From Ectocarpus siliculosus (taxonomy: Eukaryota > Sar > Phaeophyceae > Ectocarpales > Ectocarpaceae): a stretch of DNA of 47,312 nucleotides. The DNA is taken from the NCBI GenBank assembly GCA_000310025.1, contig FN649733.1:1587031-1634342 (forward strand), in the 5' to 3' direction. The number at the start of each line of letters is the position of its first letter. Positions within the stretch are counted from its first letter, which is position 1. Position numbers and translations under genes: made by a program. Of the stretch, positions 1 through 18,824 are shown piece by piece. Under the pieces are notes generated by a model. The model worked only from the letters and a program-made list of their open reading frames with translations, searched no databases and had not been told where the DNA came from.

Positions 1-731
1 AGCGCGAAGCGCCGTGAGGTATTTGGCGAGTCGCATGAAGGGTGAGCTGCATCCTGCTAAGGGTGTTCGGCATCTTGTGCGTACTTCCTTGCGTACGGAT
101 GACAGCTACGTATGACTTAATTTATTTTCTGGTGCTTTCACTTCCAGAGACAGTTGTAAGCACTGTGTAACTGCCTCGAGGAAGCTTGACCATTTTAACA
201 CAACGTGGTGCGATCATCCCCCGTTGCGCGGAGGGAGGTTTCTCGACCCCGCACAACATGATCTACTCGACCACCATTATGGTTACCGCCAAAAATAAAA
301 CCGAGGTAAAAAAAAAAACGGTAACCTGGTTGCCGAGTTCACGAAGTGAATTGGCTTGTTTTACAACGTCGTTGCCAAGCGACGAAAACCCAATCCCGAT
401 GGCAAACACCGAGTGGGGGGCGGGGGGGGGCGAGGGGAGGAAAGGAACAGACTCGCGTTCCGACTTGCGGGGATGCACGCAAACATCCCTCCGCCTGAAC
501 CTCCGTCGTACACTTCGTCCGTGTCATCACAGGACGTCTACCACGTTATCGTACCACACGTCGCCGCTCGCCGCGCACGACATTTCCCGCCTACCTTGCC
601 ACCTGCCTGTGTCCTCGTGGTGTTTCTTGGTCCACCTCTCTCTCACGGCCGTTCGGCATTGCCACTATTTTCTTGCATAACCTCCACCGCGCCCACCCTT
701 TTGAATCTCACGGGGGGGGGGGATCCCTCAG
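1..731. other. left edge, no confident gene
   Basis: Open frames here are short, overlap on both strands and lack clean splice borders. It probably holds an intron, and perhaps the upstream exons, of the gene whose first supported exon starts at 732, because that exon opens directly after an AG acceptor and carries no start codon. A purine-rich stretch and a GGTTACCGCC motif near 281 resemble the TACCGCC boxes of 4240-5000. Confidence 0.4.
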
Positions 732-3700
732 GTTCCGACCCACCTCACGCGCTACGACCTCGACGCTCCCGCTGGCGGCATCTCCGAGGTCGGCTATAGG
801 TATAGCCTCAGCCTGCGAACGCAATGATGATCTCGTATAGCCACAGCAGTACGTAGCTCCGTGAGGGGACGCTGGGCAGGTTACCCCTCCGGAGGACGGA
901 AAGAGGTACTTGCTCTCGACGCGCGCAAGCATGGTTCTAAAAGCCAACCGTGAAAACGGCAATATGCAGTGATGGGGACGTTGTTCTTCCCGTTGTATCA
1001 GACCCTCTGCTGTTGCGTGCGGCCGCAGCTCAGCTTGCTTTCCGGTTTGCCGTGTCGCCGTGCGCGCGCAGGACGGTCCGCAGCCTGTGGCGGTCTTTCC
1101 TGTCGGTCTTCGAAAACGCCTCGTTGGGGGTCACCGGGGACACCGACAACGACGAGGACGCCGTCGAACGTAGGCGCAGCCGCGTCGCTCGTGGCGGAAG
1201 CGGCAACCCTTCCACCCGCTCCTCCCACATCTGCTCCGCCGCCGCCGCCGCCGCCGCCGGTGGTCACGGCAAGAAGAATGCGCCTGCTACCGCTGAAGGC
1301 GGTATCTTGAGCTTTGGCGGAGGTCCCACGAGTGACGGGATCGTAGCGCACTCTTCTCCCTACCCCATCCCCTCGACCTACGCTTCTGTCGCTGCTGCTG
1401 CGGGGGCGGCGGTGGCGGGGGAAACGTCGGCCGGAGATACATTTGGCGGTGCGAGGGTTGTCGTAGGATGACCCGAGAGGGTATGGAGAGGGTAAAATAG
1501 AGTAGGCAGTACCACCTCAAACCGTTTTGCCCTCGTTTCGTCAATCTGTCGTACACGACCGGTACGCCTAGGTTGCGGTACGATCGGAAAGTTGCGCCTC
1601 GTTTGTATAATGTCCCGTATGTTGGTGACACGGTGGGTAGGCGGTCGCATTGAGCCCTTTCACAGCCTTGGTTTCCACCGAAAGGTCACAAAAGGTCGCC
1701 AACTTTCCTTGCGGTTTCTTCCCGCGGGCTCCAGGTGCTCCCGGTGCTGTTCGAGGTGGACCCCTCCCTTCCCCCTCCTCGAAGCGGGGAACAACCCTTT
1801 CCCTGGCAGGGGATGGATCCGAGTTGCGCCGCTCCCGCGCCTACGAGACACACCTGCCGGTTTTCGAGGGTCTCAGACGCGGGGTCTCTGCGTCACCCCC
1901 GCCGACCCCGGGTAGCCTCAGCGGGAACATCCTCGATACGGACTGCCTGGTGGTTTCCGATGACGGCGAGCGTTTTCCCGTCGGAGACGCCTCTTGACTG
2001 CCGTGCTGTAGATATATGCGGTTTTCGGCCAGGATGTCGAGAAACACGACGAAAGGCGAATTGCCGTCGTCGTTCTTGTTAGTTTCTGCAGAGACAGGTC
2101 GCCGGCGACCGACCTGCAGTTATTTTTCATTCGTGCGATCAAGGTGTTGTTTCCATGAAGAAGTTGGTCCATTTATCGAGCCCAACAATAAGTATAGCGT
2201 ACCATGCTAGACGTGCGCGGGGATGCTTAGTGACCCGCTGTTGATAGGTGATAGACAGACAAGTGCTAGAGGCACCTTTGTACAGTCTAGCCGTGACGGT
2301 CAGCGATAAAATGCCTTGAAGAGAGCGGTCGTAGTCGGCGTCCCGCGGGTACAGGCCCCCGGCCCGGTCAACGAGCGCTCCAAAAGGGAAAGTCAAGTTG
2401 CGCTAGGTTTAGGGTTGTTTCGGCCGAGTATCACCCCGCTGCGCCCCGCCAAGTTAATCGAGCTATCTATTCGGCCGGCACTGCGCAACAAGTTCCGCGT
2501 TTTCGATGTCCTATCAGAGTGAACCGGTTTACGCGACCACCCTCCTCGTCCAAATGCACTCCACACAAACATCGTGTTCCTCGACCCCTCCCCCGGTTGT
2601 TCTCCAGGCCACACCCCACCCTACCCCCCCGGCGGTCCCGCCACCTCCACGCTGGCTTCGCGGGCTGTTCCACCGCTGCAGCCGATGATAGGTGACATCG
2701 TGCACGACGAGAACGGCAGCGTCACCAGTGGTAGCAGCTACAGCAGCAGCAGCTACAGCAGCAGCACCCACAGCAGCAGTGACAACAGCAGCAGCAGCTA
2801 CTGCAGCAACGACAGCAGCAGCAGCAGCACCGGCAACGCCTCCGGGCCCCGCCCGTCGGATTCCACTTCTTGTAGCACGTCGTCGTACGACACGTGCTTC
2901 TCGGCCTTCGAGAGCTTCTCGGCCTTCGAGAGCTCTTCCGCGTGGCCGGCCGCGGACCTCGCGGACGATTATTCCACTCCCGTCGTCTCTTCCGTCGCGC
3001 AGCGTCAGGGGCGACTTGTCTGCCCTCTCCCGGGCTTGGCGAGCATGGCCAATGGCTGGATCACGTAAGCAAGCGAAAGATTACTATTTTGTTTTTACAC
3101 GATGCATGGACATCCCAAGTCCAGAGTGCAGCCTGGAACTGATTCATTTTGCCCTTCGTGCTTACGGCTTCAGTAGGGTTTGTTTGAGGAAAATGGGAGA
3201 GAACAAAACCAGCTGTCTGCACGGCACAGAAAATATCACACCCGAACACTACCCCAACATCGGGAGACCTGCTTCGCTTCCGCGAATTGATTAATAATCG
3301 ATGATGAGGGAATGCGGTTCTTCGGGAGGGAGAGGCAGTCGTTCCCAGGATCCAAGACACGTACCCCCGTTGAAACCGCCTGCCCCGCAGCGATCCCATC
3401 ATGTACTTTGCTTAACGTGCCGCATGTGGCATTGCACCCCCCCCCCCCTCCCCCTCTCCCCCTCCTCCGCAGCGGTCAAGTCGAGCGAGGCACCAGCTAC
3501 TTCTCCCTAGCCCACCATCTCGGATGCTTCAGCAGAAACGACTACAGCGGAGGCAGCAAGAGCATCGTCGACCAGCAACAGCAACGCGAGGTCCACCACC
3601 TGCAGCAGCAGCGGAGCCACTGCGACAGAATCTGCTCGGACCAGTCCTCGTCCCCATCAACGGCCGCCAGCCTGTACGCTTCTCCGGCAAACAGCGGGAC

Positions 3701-3796
3701 CAGCGGCGGGAGAGCCGTCGGTAGCAGCGACCATACCAACGCCGGCAGCCAGGCTTCCTCACTAGCGTCGAGCGACCGGGACATCAACGGCGACGG

Positions 3797-3837
<41 letters not shown>

Positions 3838-3900
3838 TTGTCACGATGATGGCGTCAATCGCGTCCTTTTCTGGAATCGCTCGCCTGACCAAGCAGCAGG

Positions 3901-3935
<35 letters not shown>

Positions 3936-4116
3936 GAACAACAACCGGCCTCCGATACCACCAGCGACGGCGACACGATGCCGCCCTCTTCGAGGGTGGC
4001 AACGGCGGGCTGGTTTGGAGTTTTCGCCCACAGGGGTAACGGCGACGAGAGCAGCAGGCCGTCGGCATTCTCGACCGCGCTCCACCACCACGCTCACGCT
4101 CAGGTCTTCAACACGC
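732..4116 (+). CDS. unidentified Ser/Gln-rich protein, multi-exon, partial
   Basis: Not recognised. Supported exons are 732-799, 970-1448, about 1735-1911 (or on to a TGA at 1995-1997), about 2608-3064 and 3473-4116. The joins 799/970 (AG+T gives Ser), 1448/1735 (G+GT gives Gly) and 3064/3473 (AC+C gives Thr) keep the frame, with GT donors and pyrimidine-tract AG acceptors. The first two exons encode an ordinary globular-looking segment (PTHLTRYDLDAPAGG, then DPLLLRAAAAQLAFR). Later exons are low complexity: Ala and Pro runs, a Ser tract from AGC codons (about 2715-2835), an 18-bp tandem duplication giving SAFESF twice (2898-2933), then poly-Ser and poly-Gln. No start codon is seen, so the 5' end lies upstream. 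The last donor (GTGAGT at 4117) needs another exon. A phase-compatible short terminal exon at 6003-6076 is possible but weak. The join 1911/2608 is the least certain; if the protein stops at 1997, a second gene could start at the ATG at 2685. Confidence 0.6.
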
Positions 4117-4136
4117 GTGAGTTCCGATTATATTGA

Positions 4137-5039
4137 CTGGCATATCTCACCGTCAACAAACCAACAACAACAACAACAACAAACAAGAAAAATGCAGCAA
4201 CGACAACACTGTTTCTGGACGGTTTCCCCGCCAACGTGCTCGTTTTACCGCCTCCGCGAAGTCTCTACCGCCGAAACTCGCCCTACCACCCATCGCCGAA
4301 GAAACTTCCACCGGATGGATGGCGCTGCCACCGAAATATTTACAGCCAAAAATTTGTTTTACCGCCTCCGCCAACGTCGCAGCTACCGGCTAGCGTTACC
4401 ACCGTACCATGGCATGTCATAGTCCATATCACAGCCGACGGGAAAGTGTCCGATGGTAGGCAGAGGTCTTGACTCGTCGACGATGCGGACAACGTACACA
4501 TGCAAATGATGGTGCTCGAGGCCATGCGTGAAGTCGTTTTTTGTCCCGCGTTTGTGTCTTGTTCGTTTGTGTTTCAAGGTACAACAGAAGTTCTTGCATG
4601 CTTTGTTTCTGAGGGTCAACGTTTCGGTTGTTTTCCCGCCGTGAAAATGCCCCCCTGGTAGACGGTACCGAACAACCGCCGGTTTCCCGCCGGTTATTAT
4701 GTACGCGTCCGCCAGTCAGTTTCGTTACCGCCGACAAACGCGAAACAGTCCAACAAAGTAGTTACCCCTGCGTATCATTACCGCCTCAACATTGATTTTG
4801 CTGCCATTTGTTTTTTTTCACGCCAAAGTCATTACAACCAAGAAAACGCGAAACCTCGGTACCGCCGAAACAAACAACGTCGAATTGGCATTTCCACGGA
4901 AGACTTGCGGTCTTGGTTAGCGGCCTGCGCCAATTTCGCTACGGTACCACCCAGAAAACGCGAAACAACCTACCGCCGAGAAACTATTCCCGCCGTATGG
5001 CACAACCGCCCCCGCCCGCGTCCACCCATAAAAACGGGA
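4137..5039. repeat. TACCGCC-box-rich noncoding stretch
   Basis: No convincing coding frame. The 7-mer TACCGCC, usually followed by T or GAAAC, recurs at about 4249, 4268, 4359, 4725, 4783, 4860 and 4971. It is interspersed with TTCCCGCC variants and AAACGCGAAAC words. It is either a diverged tandem or dispersed repeat, or the intron following the donor at 4117. Confidence 0.45.
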
Positions 5040-5495
5040 CCCCCACACATTCTACAGTTTACCTAAAACGCCCACGGTTGACCCATGGGTAGCCCGTGGG
5101 CAGCCCGTGGGCGGCCCAAGGGCTACCCATGGGAAGTCCATGGGCGGACAATAAGAGTCCTCCAACCGGAAACAGTGTAATCCTAAACAATAAATAATCT
5201 GCTTTGGAACGGGCATGATAGCGGCTAGTAACCCTGACGCCATCTCTAACCCCAACCCCAAGCCCACACGATACGTGTAGGTTGGCGCTGGTGGCTAAGT
5301 TCTAGGTTGATATAAAATGCCGGCGGCGAAGTTCTAGGTTGATATAATATGCCGGTGGCTAAGTTCTAGGTTGATATAATATGCCGGCGGCGAAGTTCTA
5401 GGTTGAAGTGCCTACGGTGGGCACTTCATGGGCCGCCCATGGGCATGCCCATGGGTGCCCCATGGGCGGTTTGGCGTTTCTGTCAGTAGTGTGGG
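5040..5495. mobile_element. foldback/MITE-like element with internal tandem repeats
   Basis: The two ends are imperfect inverted repeats. The left runs from CCACACATTCTACAGTTTAC through AAAACGCCCAC into CCATGGG palindromes (5081-5147). The right runs from CCATGGG palindromes (5428-5466) through GTTTGGCGTTT into GTAGTGTGGGAG. Between them lie four copies of a 32-bp tandem unit. There is no coding capacity, as expected for a non-autonomous DNA element. A flanking target-site duplication could not be fixed by eye. Confidence 0.5.
5291..5406 (+). repeat. 32-bp tandem repeat, about 4 copies
   Basis: AAGTTCTAGGTTGA begins at 5297, 5329, 5361 and 5393, an exact 32-base period. The units alternate between a GGTGGCT and a GGCGGCG spacer, suggesting a higher-order unit of about 64 bp. 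It lies inside the foldback element. Confidence 0.9.
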
Positions 5496-6350
5496 AGATT
5501 GTAAAAACGCCACCGGCATAGTCTAACCCTTGAAATGTTCGCGTCGCGGCTTGATTGCGATGTTTTCTATTGGTTCGCCGGTCCTCATGTCACCCACGGA
5601 AGCATCGCATCGTCGGCCCTGCGAATATTTTGGGTTATTCTCATTGGAAAACTATTGTACCACCGCGCTGGAGTTACGCGCGCGTGCGGGCTGATGCGGG
5701 AAATCACACCAGACCCAAAGACGCGGACTCGAATTTGCTCGTCGGAGACCCCCTTTCCACAAGAACGACCACCAATCGACTATTGCCACCGGTACCATCG
5801 TCTACTCTCTGACCACTGGCCTTCTTTCATTCATGTGCCTGAAACCTGTGATCGGTCTCCCTCCACCCACCCATGCATGGCAGCTGGTGGTACCACCGTG
5901 GGAAGGACCCTGTCCACCACCAGCATGTTTCACGTACCGCCCTTTGGAAACGAGGATCGAGGTGCGCAGCGAGTGCGCAGCAGCACCCGGCGCGCTGCGC
6001 AGGTGCGATTGAAGAGCCCTCGCAACGCGCAGCAGACACAGCAGAGAAGGAAGGACTGACTCGCTGCTTTCTGTGACGAAAAAAGAGGCCGATACCGTTG
6101 GGCGCCGCGTGGCCCCGGTCTTGGACTGCTCGGGACGCAATGCCTAGCTCAGTGGCGCAGCCCCCGCACGTGGTGTATGCGTTGGTGCTGGGGGTGCCGA
6201 GTGTTTTTGTTGGCAACGGCATGCTGACATGATATTGTCAGCACATCGACAAGGCAGGCAGCGACATGAGAAATACATGGCCGTTGTGTTGGATAGAGAG
6301 TAGTAGGTTCACATGAAGTCGATTCATTCGTGTATTCTTTGTTAATACCG

Positions 6351-6625
6351 GAACGAACGGCAATCGAAAGCTACTTCTTACCGAGGTCTTGGAGACATTA
6401 TTTGTAGAGCATAGTTTTGGCCCACCTAATCCTTGAGATTGTAGTTAATTGGCTAACAGTAATAGCCTACAGTAGGACGGGGACACACCAGAGAGGAGGT
6501 TCACGAAATATGTTGAAAATTTCCAACAATTGCCCTACGTCGATATCGTCACCTCCTTCTTAACGGAACGGCGATCAAATGCTACCTTACGTCTGACCAA
6601 GGTCTTGGAGGCATTATTGATAGAG
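6351..6625 (+). repeat. imperfect direct repeat pair, about 60 bp
   Basis: The segment near 6351-6409 (ending GAGGTCTTGGAGACATTATT then TGTAGAG) recurs near 6561-6625 (ending AAGGTCTTGGAGGCATTATT then GATAGAG). Both also share a GGAACG.ACGGC.ATC block at the left. The spacing is about 210 bp, and the repeat may be a fragment of a larger decayed element. Confidence 0.65.
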
Positions 6626-7090
6626 TTGCGGTGCACCTGAACACCTGAGAAATTCTTTGTAAGGGGCACGGCGGGGGTTGGTTGTGTCTGGGTTTTGTGA
6701 AATGAACGCCGTTGCGTGTGTCGGTTGGTTTCAGATGGGAATAAATGTCTGATCTCTGACCAACGCGTTGCAACCGCCCGCAGCCTTTGATTGCACTAAA
6801 ACAACGATGGGAGGGGGGGGCGAGCGAGTGTCGTAAGCAGGTCGGTTTCTCGGGCGAGGTGAAATACATTGCTTTTCATCATAGAAAGGGTGTAATGTCT
6901 CGAAATCAACACACGAGAATTCTCACGCGCGCATTATTTTCATTTATTTTCACAAGATGACATATTTTTCTCATGCTTCTGACTGGCGGTGGATTATTTG
7001 GGCTATACTCTACAATGAAGCACGTAAAACAGGGTGTAGTATAGAATAGGGTTGTTAGGCAAGGGCGCCATCTATTCTAGAGGCATGCGT

Positions 7091-7224
7091 ACATGATCTC
7101 CGTGTCAACGCAGTTTTATTAGAAGAATAGCCTCAAGGGAGATTTGTTTTGCGTAGTACATGATCTCCGTGTCAACGCAGTTTTATTCGAAGAATAGGCT
7201 AGGAGATGTGTTTTGCGTAGCGTA
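7091..7224 (+). repeat. 67-bp tandem duplication
   Basis: ACATGATCTCCGTGTCAACG followed by CAGTTTTATT starts at 7091 and again at 7158. Both copies continue through AGAATAG to TTGTTTTGCGTAG, with a few indels. The second is followed by a partial third start (GTAGTTTTATT). It is noncoding. Confidence 0.85.
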
Positions 7225-9222
7225 GTTTTATTTATCGCGCGACCGTTTAAGGAAGAAGGCTGGCATGGTATTTCTTGGAGATTTTTGGTTCTCGAGTCTC
7301 TGCTGAGAGGAGGTAGAGGCATGACTTGTAACGGAGGCAATGAAAATACACCGAGAACTCAAGAGGACAGTCGGTGTGTAGTGAATTTTCCGTGTGAATT
7401 GATTTGTCTGCATATAAACAATAGTCGTAGTTTGGTGGTACAGACAGCAGGTAAGCAAACTCAGTGTAAGGACGACAGTTGTCAATACTTTCACTTCTTC
7501 CGGGGACACTTCGCTTACAGAGGGGGTAAAGGTTTCTTCCACCGATGCTGGGACTCCATAGGCAAGGTTCCTGGGGGCTACAGTACATCTTGAGATGGGA
7601 TACCTCTTGGAGAGGTTGGCCTACAATCACATCGTTCTTTGTCTTTTCAGATTTGCCGTAACATGGTCGGCGGTGCATGTGAACTCGTAGTACCGTTCCG
7701 AAATGGGGGAGGACTAGACGGCATCAGATTTTCGGGGGTAGGTGTCAAAACTGCGCCGACGGCAGGTGGTATTTGACCGCAGGCACAGAGGAAGACGGGC
7801 TCGAACGTACACAAAGTATTGTAGTGGGGATGGCACCCGTGCCCTGTTCGAAAGATAAGCCGCAAGCCTTGCCCTGAACCTAACATGTGTACGTGTGATG
7901 GTCAGGGCTGTTTGGAAGAGAGTCGACGAGGCGAATTGTGTGAGGCAGGGAACGAGAGCGGGGAAACTTTTGACGTACCAGTACTTCTCAGAGGGGGGAT
8001 ACTGACATACTTCCGGTTGCTGCCGTGCGAACATGATATGTCGGTAGAACGAGGGGGACACTACACAGTTCGTGTGGCTCTGTGGCATTTTGGACGACGG
8101 GTGTGAATCACGAAGAGGTAGGATATGACTGGGGAGCAACCGCTCCACCGCTACAACTACAATAGCAAGGGGGGTTAAGTTGGCGGTGGACGCGTCCGGG
8201 GTGTCTTCTAGGCTGAAGAGATGGGGACGTTTGCCGAGGCCCGCTGGCCCGAGGTGCAATGGCGTCGTGGTTGACGACGGTGTTCGAAGAATCTGCTACA
8301 TATACGGGCACCACTAGGGCCGCAGCTGTTGTTCAGGTAAACGACTCGCCTGATCTGACAGCTATTACAATTGTTGCAGAGAAGACCGGGCAGAGGATGC
8401 CGGGCATTGGAAAGCATATCCACCCCTTCGCCAAGTTTCTCCCTTGACTTCTGGGCGAGAGGCCAGACGGCAGGAGGATAACTTGAGCAACTTGTGCGCC
8501 AAACAGCAGTAACTTGATTGTCTGCGACGATTGTCACGTTTCGACGGCTCTTTTTGCCTTCCTCAACCGGTTTAGAGCAGGGGTAACTAGGGGAAAGGTC
8601 CACCTGTTATTTATGTCTGCTTCGCCGGCAGACAGCGACATGCAGCGGAATCGAACCAAATCGGCAAACAAACGTCGTCATGTACGTCAAAGACACAAAA
8701 ATAGAGTGGTACAATTTGTAACCGGCTACGGGAACAAGAGTGCAGTCAAGCATCAAGGAGTGGCAAGTCTCCAGCCACATGGATCCGCCGCTCTTTACTA
8801 GTCGTCCAGGCCCCATTGTGGGCATTACCTCTACTGTTGTAGTAGCTCATGCGCAAAAAGAAAAAATACATGCTGTGCGCGATAGAGCCGATATGCCGGC
8901 CAAAGCCCTCGCGGTTTCCGAAACAAGACGATAGGCTCAGCCTCAAGTTATGCCAAAACCGAATATTATCCCATCACCTGCCGGCACCCAAACAACCACC
9001 TTGTCTGTATACGTCGACAACTGTGCATGTTGTCGCTGCGCTGACGATAACCTCAGACACCAAAATATGCGGGAGAAAATAGCATACAAAGGAGGGAGCG
9101 CCCCCGACGCGTCTGTTCCCACCCCACTGCAGAGAGCCGCAACGTTACGCAGCAGTAGAAGCCAGCAGCCATCCCAGAGGACAGAGAAACGAAACACTTG
9201 TCCAGACAGCTGGACAGGACGC

Positions 9223-17249
<8,027 letters not shown>

Positions 17250-18824
17250 GGTGCCGGCCTCGCTTCACTGCTGTCGGAGATCGAGCGCGGGGGCGGAGAG
17301 CCAACAGGTTTGCAGATATTAAGCGAAAAAAATCGTGTTGAGCCTGGTTCGGTGGCCGAACGGTCAACCCTGTGTACAGCAGTGCAACGTCTTGGGGGGA
17401 AACCCGGAATGTTTTCCGGGGTGTTGTTGTTGTTGCTGCGGCTGTTGTTGTCTTCACACTGAAAATAAAAAATGATGTGCTCCCGATAACACTTGTCCCT
17501 TGTTGTGCTCAACTTGAGTCTTGGGAAGATGACACTCGTTGAACTTGACTCATCATCCACCCGTCTCTGAACTGCTGTGAAAAACGAGGATCTGCTGTAT
17601 GGTAGATATACCGCGGGAGAGGATTTCACGTGGAGGATACGTATTACAAGGAAATATTAAACTTTGTACGCTCGCGGTGATGGCGAAACGCAGCCGACAG
17701 ACAGCAGAGGCGATTGCCTATCTCAACAGGCGAATGGCATAACTTTTCGTGGAATCCCGCTCAGGTCTACGCATCTGGACGTCAGTGCTGTGTCCCACAG
17801 AATCCCCACCAACACACGAAACACACCACCGTTTTTCGGAGTGGGCGTTTCGTTGCCCTCACAGCATGGACACTAAGAGAAGGGTGGGACCCTTGGCCTG
17901 TATCACCATGACACGCTTTCGGGTACATCGATATATACACCGACTAGGCTTGATCACGGGAGGTTCGCTGCGGGGGGTGGCCAGCAACTGCATGCCTGGC
18001 GCCGGTGACAAGGTGGCGCCGTCAAGGCCGCGGGTCAACGTTTGCACACTACAACAGTACCAAGGCCTCCGCCATTGGCAGTGGAGCGTGACAGCATACG
18101 CCGGTGCGGATGCTGCCAGGGAGCCGGTGCCACCACCTGTGCAACAGCGAAAACACTCCCACGATGATGCCGTGGTCGTTTGGTCGCGCCTACGCCGGTG
18201 GAGAATCTCCCTGCCCAGACCTTGAAGGTTTCTGCTGTACGCGGAGGCCAGGCGATTGCCTGGCGCGCTCTCTCTCCCGCCACCCAAAAGCATGACACGC
18301 CAACACACCTCGCCACTCACCAAAAAAGACAGCCGATGTGCTCTTGCCCACGCCCTACTATCCAATAGTCCAGAGCTTCCTTCGATTGTGAGAAGGCTTA
18401 ACCAGCAGGGACGCAGCGCGTGGAGTCTGCGTTGTAGCCACTCTCCGGTGCACAGGCAGTTAGCAGGGTAGGCGATGATGCAGGCCTGCTCTTGGCTCTT
18501 GGCTCTGAGCTCGTAGAGCTGGTTCCGCCGCATTTTATTTTATTTTTCGGAGACTCGTTGACTCGTTCCCCGCTCCCCGCTCCGCGCCCCGCTGTAATTC
18601 CACCGCATTTCTAGAAGCCCTCTGGCCTCTCGCCTCAACTCCGCCCTCCGCCCTACTCCCACAATAAAGCACTCCGGCATTCCACAGCTAGACATTTACG
18701 ACAACTTATCGAAGGGTCTTGCGGCGGAAGAGAGGTCCTGGAAGAAGAATTTCAGCCTATAAGTGTTGCAGGGAAAAGAGATCCACAGGACACGATTTCA
18801 CCGCTTGGCGCCACACACGCAACA
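17250..18824. promoter_or_regulatory. intergenic region between divergent NOG1 and FES1
   Basis: About 1.57 kb between the two start codons, which face away from each other, so both promoters should be here. It contains a fragment of the dispersed repeat (17421-17475, TGTTGTTGTCTTCACAC) about 200 bp upstream of the NOG1 start. No TATA box or other motif was convincing. A 224-codon minus-strand frame at 17859-18533 lacks supporting features. Confidence 0.45.

Larger units (their letters stand above)
5496..9222. other. gene-poor intergenic stretch
   Basis: No gene could be supported. Frames of up to about 180 codons exist on both strands but have no family resemblance and unconvincing splice borders. 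The stretch holds an imperfect direct repeat (6351-6409 and 6561-6625) and a 67-bp tandem duplication (7091-7224). Base composition is less GC-rich than in the flanking exons. The right end is the 3' flank of NOG1. Confidence 0.5.

Noticed and set aside
7247-8603. several 80-180 codon ORFs on both strands, considered as retroelement or gene relics
   Set aside because: No reverse transcriptase, integrase, protease or other motif could be read in any frame, and stops are scattered in all frames.
17859-18533. 224-codon minus-strand ORF between NOG1 and FES1
   Set aside because: No domain, unusual Cys/Trp/Arg-rich composition as in random frames, overlapping frames of similar length on the plus strand, and it occupies the likely promoter region.
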